Shown: positions 8,012 to 11,723 of the stretch, piece by piece
Layout of the letters: each line of letters opens with the position of its first letter
How positions within the stretch are numbered: the first letter of the stretch is position 1
DNA from: JBHIBD01 sp046758865
GTDB lineage: Bacteria; Planctomycetota; Brocadiia; Brocadiales; Bathyanammoxibiaceae
Assembly (NCBI GenBank): GCA_046758865.1
Contig: JBHIBD010000065.1
Span: 1 to 11,723, forward strand
Direction: 5' to 3'
Length of the DNA: 11,723 nucleotides
Made by a program: the position numbers and the translations under genes
The notes under the pieces: generated by a model
What the model was told of the DNA's origin: nothing
What the model saw: only the letters and a program-made list of their open reading frames with translations
Database searches by the model: none

Positions 8012-8800
8012 ATGATAGTGAGTGTGGTGCACAACAAAGGGGGTGTTGGCAAGACCACCACCAGCATAAACCTTTCCAGTGGCCTGGCACTTCGCAACAA
8101 AAAGGTACTCCTGGTAGACATGGACCCCCAGGCCCATTCGACTAAGGGCGTGGGCGTTATCCTCGAAGACTCTAACCTCTCGATAAGGGATATGCTGATG
8201 AAAGAGGTGAGCTCAATTTTTGCCCAGTACTGGGAGGGGGACATAAGAGAGGTAATCCTTGCCAGCCAAAGGGAGGGGCTTGATGTCGTTCCCTCTGAAT
8301 TACACCTCGGCGATGCTGTCGAAACACTCTATAACCGATGCAGCCAGAACTTCAGGGAATCATTACTTGCTAGATGCCTTGATTCTGTGAAGCGACATTA
8401 CGACTATATCATTATTGATTGTCCACCGGGTCTTGGACTTTTGGTCGTCAATGCAATAAGGGCCTCGCAGTTCTTAATTATACCCAATGTCATGTCGCGC
8501 CTGTCAACAGAGGGTATTGCCGATGTACTGGAGATGGTAAAGAGGGTAAAGGGGAATTTTAATAACTACAGGATACTGCTTACCCTGGTGGACCCGAGAT
8601 TGAGGATGACTAACGAATATATCATGGACGAACTATCACCATTCAAAGGAACGGTGCTACGCACGCAGATAACCCGCAACGAGGCCATTAACCAGGCCCA
8701 AATAGCCCGCCAGGATGTCTTTGCCTTTGCGCCGGGCTCCCGCGGTGCCGAGGACTACGCTAGAGTGACCAGGGAGCTACTGAGGGTGTGGGAGGGATAA
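8012..8800 (+). CDS. parA: ParA/Soj family partition ATPase (orphan, no parB seen)
   Basis: A 262-residue ParA/MinD-superfamily P-loop ATPase of Soj length. The deviant Walker A KGGVGKTTT (9-17, signature Lys K9 and catalytic K14) is followed by Walker A' LLVDMDPQAHST (33-44) and Walker B YIIIDCPPG (132-140, D136). There is no N-terminal helix-turn-helix extension (it starts directly at MIVSVVHNKGG), so it is not a P1-type plasmid ParA. Such proteins dimerise on ATP, bind DNA non-specifically and position chromosomes, plasmids or protein cargo. The ATG follows GGAG with a 7-nt spacer. It is divergent from the glycan operon, and no ParB gene or other partner is visible next to it. A parS-like palindrome lies about 100 bp past the stop. 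It may belong to a mobile element or serve cargo positioning; the cargo is unknown. Confidence 0.92.
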   Translation: MIVSVVHNKGGVGKTTTSINLSSGLALRNKKVLLVDMDPQAHSTKGVGVILEDSNLSIRDMLMKEVSSIFAQYWEGDIREVILASQREGLDVVPSELHLGDAVETLYNRCSQNFRESLLARCLDSVKRHYDYIIIDCPPGLGLLVVNAIRASQFLIIPNVMSRLSTEGIADVLEMVKRVKGNFNNYRILLTLVDPRLRMTNEYIMDELSPFKGTVLRTQITRNEAINQAQIARQDVFAFAPGSRGAEDYARVTRELLRVWEG

Positions 8801-8801
8801 A

Positions 8802-8846
8802 TGGGCGCGGCGGGTGAACTCGAACCACTGACCCCCTGCTTGTGAA
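8802..8846 (-). pseudogene. tRNA-Val(CAC)-like 3' fragment
   Basis: Read on the minus strand this stretch resembles the 3' part of a tRNA. It has an anticodon-loop-like TTCACAA (anticodon CAC at 8842-8844), a GCAGGGGGTC variable-region-like stretch, a GGTTCGAGT T-loop core (8818-8826) and an acceptor-like CCGCGCCCA end at 8802. The 5' half (D-arm and GGGCGCG acceptor strand) is absent, and the anticodon and T stems are imperfect, with extra bases, so it is not a functional tRNA. It begins two bases after the parA stop codon. tRNA 3' ends are common integrase attachment sites, so it may be an old att scar. The composition changes to more AT-rich just beyond it. Confidence 0.5.
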
Positions 8847-8862
8847 TCCCAGGTAAGGGAAG

Positions 8863-8923
8863 AGGGTACAGACATCAGATACAAGAGCAGTTCCGCCATG
8901 TTTCACGGTGACACATGTACCCT
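8863..8923. repeat. 8-bp inverted repeat AGGGTACA / TGTACCCT
   Basis: AGGGTACA (8863-8870) is inverted as TGTACCCT (8916-8923), enclosing 45 nt that include most of the parS-like palindrome. A near-direct repeat, CATGTACCCT (8914-8923) and CATGCACCCT (8937-8946), overlaps the right arm. This density of short repeats suggests a mobile-element end or a protein-binding region; no transposase gene is present. Confidence 0.35.
8897..8917. promoter_or_regulatory. parS-like palindrome
   Basis: The core TGTTTCAC-G-GTGACACA (8899-8915) compares with the chromosomal parS consensus TGTTTCACGTGAAACA. The left half-site is perfect, the right half differs at one base, and one extra G sits at the centre. 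Flanking CATG on each side extends the symmetry to 21 nt. It lies about 100 bp downstream of the parA stop. The central insertion changes half-site phasing, so ParB binding is doubtful, and an insertion-sequence end is an alternative. Confidence 0.4.
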
Positions 8924-8944
8924 TAACAAGGCGTTACATGCACC

Positions 8945-10144
8945 CTATTCAAATATGTCTGGCCTCATTGCTATGGATTTCGTAAAAGGTTCTTTTCCAC
9001 TCAAATATTTATAAATTGTATCTGCAACTATTCTAGAACCGTTCTCGTTGAAGTGAGCATCATCATAGAATGCCGCAGTATTTTTAGGCACACGGCTTGC
9101 AAGGTCTATACATTCAATCCCACGCAATTTGCACACTTCGACCAACGTATTATTGTATTTTTTCATTCCCTCATTTAAGGCTTCTTTAGTGTAAGTATAG
9201 TACATTCCTCTACCACCCTTCTTTTCAGGGAATGTTGCAAGCCAAAGAAGACCTTCCTCCTGAGGAGTCAAATCTTGTCTCCATATAGAAGGTTGCGTCA
9301 TGAAGATTAGACGAACCGAATTTGCTTTAGCTATATCAATGAGTTTAATGAGATTGGAACCATACTCCTCTAAAGCAGATGTTAAGTCTGGCATTTTGTC
9401 AAGAATCTTTGAGGCATTTTTGCGTCTTTGCCTATTTTTTACTACGTATCTCCCGTTCTTGTCCTGAATTAAATCTTTTAACCAGCCAAGATATAAGGGT
9501 TTGACTTGTCGGGCAAAATGCCAGATGGCCATACGTTCATAAAAGGATGTTGCGGGAAAAATAGAGAAGGTATGACCCATTTGACGCTGTTCCCAATCAG
9601 GTTTATTTAAAAAATTGTGATTGTAAGACACACCCTGCCGAAGCCTATGCATGAAATCATTGATGCCTACTAAAAATATAACAGCATCAATATTATGATA
9701 CTGTGGTAACATGTAGTTCATTTGTAATATGTGGTCTCTAGTATTTGCGGCGCTCTTACCAACGTTACCTACCCAAACATTGCATACTGCAAGGCTGTTC
9801 AATTTTTCTTGCAGGACATACGGCCAAGCCTCAGTTTGGTCCAAATAAACACATTCTGTTGTGCTTCCGCCTATGGCAATAATTCTGTATTGCTGGTCAT
9901 CTGAAAATTCATCTGCCCTTATTCCTTGGGAATTGATATAGAATCTTGCCTTCCCGCGCACTCCTGGTATCCAGTCTGGGACAGGGTCAAGGTCCCGCCG
10001 CAAATTCGGAGGCCAGACATAGTATTTATTTTGACAAGGGTATAGTATGCGAAGGCCAATTTCGCCTACAGCCAGTGCCGTAAACGACCCAAAAAGTATT
10101 AGGATTGCTCTAAGAATGTTTTCTCGATTAAGATACTTGTTCAT
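8945..10144 (-). CDS. Membrane-anchored SGNH/GDSL hydrolase family protein
   Basis: A 399-residue protein with an N-terminal membrane anchor (about 12-35) and a large SGNH/GDSL domain. Block I is IAIGGSTTE with nucleophile S94; a block II-like NVGKSAAN follows (127-134). Block III is LVGIND (158-163, N162), and block V is the C-terminal YDDAHFNENG, with D361 and H364 completing the triad. Such anchored SGNH proteins act as esterases or O-acyltransferases on glycans or lipids at the periplasmic face; the substrate here is unknown. The ATG has no clear Shine-Dalgarno sequence, but an in-frame stop 27 nt upstream with no other start between fixes it. It is AT-rich compared with the genes at 36-8800. 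Homologues often sit near DUF5989/SxtK and carbamoyltransferase genes, and a DUF5989 gene lies 240 nt upstream. Confidence 0.87.
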   Translation of the reverse strand: MNKYLNRENILRAILILFGSFTALAVGEIGLRILYPCQNKYYVWPPNLRRDLDPVPDWIPGVRGKARFYINSQGIRADEFSDDQQYRIIAIGGSTTECVYLDQTEAWPYVLQEKLNSLAVCNVWVGNVGKSAANTRDHILQMNYMLPQYHNIDAVIFLVGINDFMHRLRQGVSYNHNFLNKPDWEQRQMGHTFSIFPATSFYERMAIWHFARQVKPLYLGWLKDLIQDKNGRYVVKNRQRRKNASKILDKMPDLTSALEEYGSNLIKLIDIAKANSVRLIFMTQPSIWRQDLTPQEEGLLWLATFPEKKGGRGMYYTYTKEALNEGMKKYNNTLVEVCKLRGIECIDLASRVPKNTAAFYDDAHFNENGSRIVADTIYKYLSGKEPFTKSIAMRPDIFE

Positions 10145-10385
10145 GCTAAATATTGAAGTCTCTATTCCATTGATCTAATGAAATATAGTTTAAATCCATT
10201 CACTTCCTACTCCAATTGATACCTAAATGCAGCCTCCACCCAGTTGAAGGCCAAGATAATATAGCTTGATATACTACAATGAAGAATGTTGTGCCGTTTA
10301 CAAACCCTGGTAGTGAGACTATTGTTCATCAAAAGGCAATACGATGAACAGATAGGAGAATTTCACAAAACTTTTTGTCGCCGTT
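10145..10385. other. Gene-free gap with a possible coding remnant and an inverted repeat
   Basis: No complete gene is seen in these 241 nt. On the minus strand a 41-codon open stretch without a usable start (stop at about 10202) reads as a plausible hydrophobic protein end, with core FFIVVYQAILSWPSTGW, and may be the decayed tail of a membrane protein. An 8-bp perfect inverted repeat, TGTTCATC (10323-10330) and GATGAACA (10343-10350), with a 12-nt loop lies about 35 nt past the DUF5989 stop. It has no T-run, so it is not a standard terminator. The gap would be the usual place for an SxtJ-like gene in such clusters, but that is inference. Confidence 0.3.
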
Positions 10386-10538
10386 CTAGAATATCGCGTA
10401 TATAAACGGCGCTACAGCTGAGCCCTCAGTAAAGAACATCAATGCTCCAAGCAGCAAAAGTATGATTATCACAGGAGCGAGCCAGAATTTTTTCCTTACG
10501 GTCATAAAGTCCCAAAGTTCTGCCAAAAAAGCAATCAT
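10386..10538 (-). CDS. DUF5989 (SxtK-like) small membrane protein
   Basis: A 50-residue small protein that is easy to miss. It begins MIAFLAELWDFMTVRKKFW, continues through a single TM helix (APVIIILLLLGALMFF) and ends EGSAVAPFIYAIF. The LW.F...RKK.W start, the hydrophobic LLLLG core and the GSAVAPFIY end are hallmarks of DUF5989, the family that includes SxtK of saxitoxin clusters; its biochemical role is unknown. The ATG at 10538 is chosen because GGAGG stands five nt upstream. An in-frame ATG at 10550 would add four residues but overlaps that Shine-Dalgarno sequence. Relatives are usually encoded next to carbamoyltransferase, SxtJ and SGNH hydrolase genes. Here it lies between an SGNH hydrolase and a methyltransferase, about 80 nt after the latter, probably co-transcribed. 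No carbamoyltransferase is in the window. Confidence 0.85.
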   Translation of the reverse strand: MIAFLAELWDFMTVRKKFWLAPVIIILLLLGALMFFTEGSAVAPFIYAIF

Positions 10539-10618
10539 TTCAGCCTCCATCTAGATTCGTTTATGTGTGTAATATAGGGATACAGGCTTAGGCCGAGCTC
10601 AATTTCATCTCAGCGACA

Positions 10619-11671
10619 TTAAGACTTCTTTCGCCCAATCATTATAAAGAACCCACCTTCTCTTCCTCCACCAACTCCACCGAATAGCATAACCAATTGA
10701 ACAAAGAGGTGATCAAGCCATGTCCCCCGGGGACTTTTCTTAAATAATTTTTCCTCCGAAGAAAATGGTTCAAACGCCTTAGATTTCGGTATGCTGTTAA
10801 TAAACTTGACCCCAGTTTGGTCAAACCAATTCATCACTTCGCTAATTGTGTGTTTAGATTCATGGGGATTCTTATACTGATCCATAAACCAAATACGCTT
10901 TTTCATATCATCGACATTTTCTCTTAGACGAGGGTCTAACATTTGAAACCGGTCATTTAAAAGTTTAAAAATGAAACGTCTGATGTCAGTAGGGATCCTA
11001 CCAAAAGTGTTGTAAAGGCCCACTATTATAAACCCACCTTTTTTAACAAGTTTTAATATCGATTTAAAGGCAAGAAAGGGGTCACTTGTATGATGTAACA
11101 CACCGTTGGATATGACCAAATGAAAACTTTCAGGCTTAAATATTGGCCTAAACAGGTTCATTTGAAAAAAGGCAACATTATCAATTTGATTTTTTTGTTT
11201 AAATTGCTGTCCCAATTTTAGGGAATTAAGACACATATCAGCAGCAAAAACAGTTCTTCCCGATTTTATACCCAGAAAATTGCTTAGTTGTCCTGTACCA
11301 CACCCGGCCTCAAGTACCTTCGCACCATGAGGGATTTGGTCATCAAGTAAACGCGCAAATAGTCCTTTCTCAGCCTTTGATATAAGGGCCCATCTAGAAT
11401 CCATATCTTCGTAGCCAGGAAAAGGGGTTTCTTCGTAGAATGATCTTACTACTTCTGTCACATCCGTTTTAGCATCCCATTCGTTTGGCCAGAATAACAA
11501 AGGGATTCCTTCTTCACATCTAAAAGAACGATTGCATTGAGTGCATTCTATTTTATGGCAATTATTAGTCACATTTAATTTAAAATCTCCAGTACATACT
11601 GGACAAGCGAGAATGTCTTTATGCTGCACCATAAGGGATGGTATGGTTTCGCTAATATCACCAAATTTCAT
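10619..11671 (-). CDS. SAM-dependent class I methyltransferase with N-terminal zinc ribbon
   Basis: A class I SAM-dependent methyltransferase of 350 residues. Numbering from the longer GTG form, a Trm112-like zinc-ribbon segment comes first (CPVC at 30-33 and CTQC at 50-53, then EEGIPLLF). The methyltransferase domain follows, with motif I VLEAGCGTGQLSNFLG (126-141) binding SAM, an acidic AAD segment (150-152), and NGVLHHTSDP (196-205). A C-terminal extension contains RIWFMDQYKNPHESKHT and a glycine-rich GGGREGGFF end. Two starts are possible: GTG at 11692 (357 residues) or ATG at 11671. I prefer the ATG because the GTG falls inside a 13-mer that is untranslated leader before another gene here, and AAGAG stands seven nt before the ATG. 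The gene is AT-rich, unlike the left half of the window. Likely role is glycan or metabolite methylation; the substrate is unknown. Confidence 0.85.
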   Translation of the reverse strand: MKFGDISETIPSLMVQHKDILACPVCTGDFKLNVTNNCHKIECTQCNRSFRCEEGIPLLFWPNEWDAKTDVTEVVRSFYEETPFPGYEDMDSRWALISKAEKGLFARLLDDQIPHGAKVLEAGCGTGQLSNFLGIKSGRTVFAADMCLNSLKLGQQFKQKNQIDNVAFFQMNLFRPIFKPESFHLVISNGVLHHTSDPFLAFKSILKLVKKGGFIIVGLYNTFGRIPTDIRRFIFKLLNDRFQMLDPRLRENVDDMKKRIWFMDQYKNPHESKHTISEVMNWFDQTGVKFINSIPKSKAFEPFSSEEKLFKKSPRGTWLDHLFVQLVMLFGGVGGGREGGFFIMIGRKKS

Positions 11672-11681
11672 ACTTAATCTC

Positions 11682-11694
11682 TTATCTGTCACCT
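11682..11694 (-). promoter_or_regulatory. Leader motif shared with the dehydrogenase gene (copy B)
   Basis: The 13-mer AGGTGACAGATAA (minus strand), identical to that at 7827-7839, lies ten nt upstream of the preferred methyltransferase ATG. The alternative GTG start lies within it. Its recurrence upstream of two genes of different composition is why I treat it as leader rather than coding sequence. Confidence 0.3.
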
Positions 11695-11723
11695 TTGTGG
11701 CTTATTTATAATTTCCAGCAATT

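Larger units (their letters stand above)
8801..8944. other. Gene-free segment between parA and the SGNH hydrolase
   Basis: This 144-nt stretch between two convergent genes has no coding region and no convincing stem-plus-T-run terminator for either gene. It holds the tRNA-like fragment, the parS-like palindrome and several short repeats. It also marks the change from the more GC-rich left part of the window to the AT-rich right part, consistent with a recombination junction. Confidence 0.6.

Noticed and set aside
7853..8244. Two open frames (94 and 93 codons) antisense to the start of parA
   Set aside because: They run against the conserved Walker A region of parA and show no recognisable domain.
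8801..8845. Short frame of 14 codons starting right after the parA stop
   Set aside because: It is the complement of the tRNA-like fragment and too short to credit, despite a GGAGG nearby, which is coding for the parA C-terminus.
10323..10350. 8-bp inverted repeat considered as a terminator for the DUF5989 gene
   Set aside because: AT-rich stem, 12-nt loop and no T-run after it on the minus strand; recorded only as a repeat within the gap.
10550..10550. Upstream ATG as start of the DUF5989 gene
   Set aside because: It overlaps the GGAGG that is ideally placed for the ATG at 10538, and the family begins close to the latter.

Overview
This looks like a surface-glycan / lipid-linked sugar region of a bacterial genome. 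Clear Shine-Dalgarno sequences, tightly packed operons and the protein families (ArnT-like GT39 enzymes, a DPM1/ArnC-like GT2, nucleotide-sugar enzymes) fit a Gram-negative-type bacterium. The taxon cannot be fixed from sequence alone. Families such as DUF5989 with an SGNH hydrolase are frequent in planctomycetes, Desulfobacterota-like lineages and cyanobacteria, but that is only a weak hint.

Region 1 (36-7820, all on the minus strand, transcribed right to left) reads as one operon of six genes: a Gfo/Idh/MocA sugar dehydrogenase, a DegT/DnrJ/EryC1 PLP aminotransferase, a DPM1-like GT2 glycosyltransferase, then three tandem, mutually homologous GT39 (ArnT/PMT-like) membrane glycosyltransferases. 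Spacings are short: 18 nt, 27 nt, a 17-nt overlap, 30 nt, and an ATGA overlap. The implied pathway is: oxidise then transaminate a nucleotide sugar, load the sugar onto a polyprenyl phosphate (GT2), and transfer it outside the membrane to a lipid, glycan or protein acceptor (GT39). The layout resembles ArnC-ArnT logic with three terminal transferases. Two of the three GT39 copies have lost the Asp of the family's Asp-Glu motif.

Region 2 (7821-8944): a divergent promoter region, then an orphan ParA ATPase on the plus strand with no parB beside it. Directly after its stop codon lies a fragment resembling the 3' part of a tRNA-Val(CAC) in reverse orientation. About 100 bp past the stop is a palindrome close to the chromosomal parS consensus, surrounded by short repeats.

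Region 3 (8945-11723, minus strand) is visibly more AT-rich. It holds a membrane-anchored SGNH/GDSL hydrolase, a 50-residue DUF5989 (SxtK-like) membrane protein that is easy to miss because of its size, and a SAM-dependent methyltransferase with an N-terminal zinc-ribbon segment. These families often sit together (with carbamoyltransferase and SxtJ genes) in polysaccharide or secondary-metabolite clusters, so this is probably a second glycan-modification locus joined to the first at the tRNA-like scar. No rRNA, CRISPR array, complete tRNA or intact transposase gene was seen. No gene-free stretch exceeds 300 bases; the longest (10145-10385, 7821-8011, 8801-8944) are described as features.
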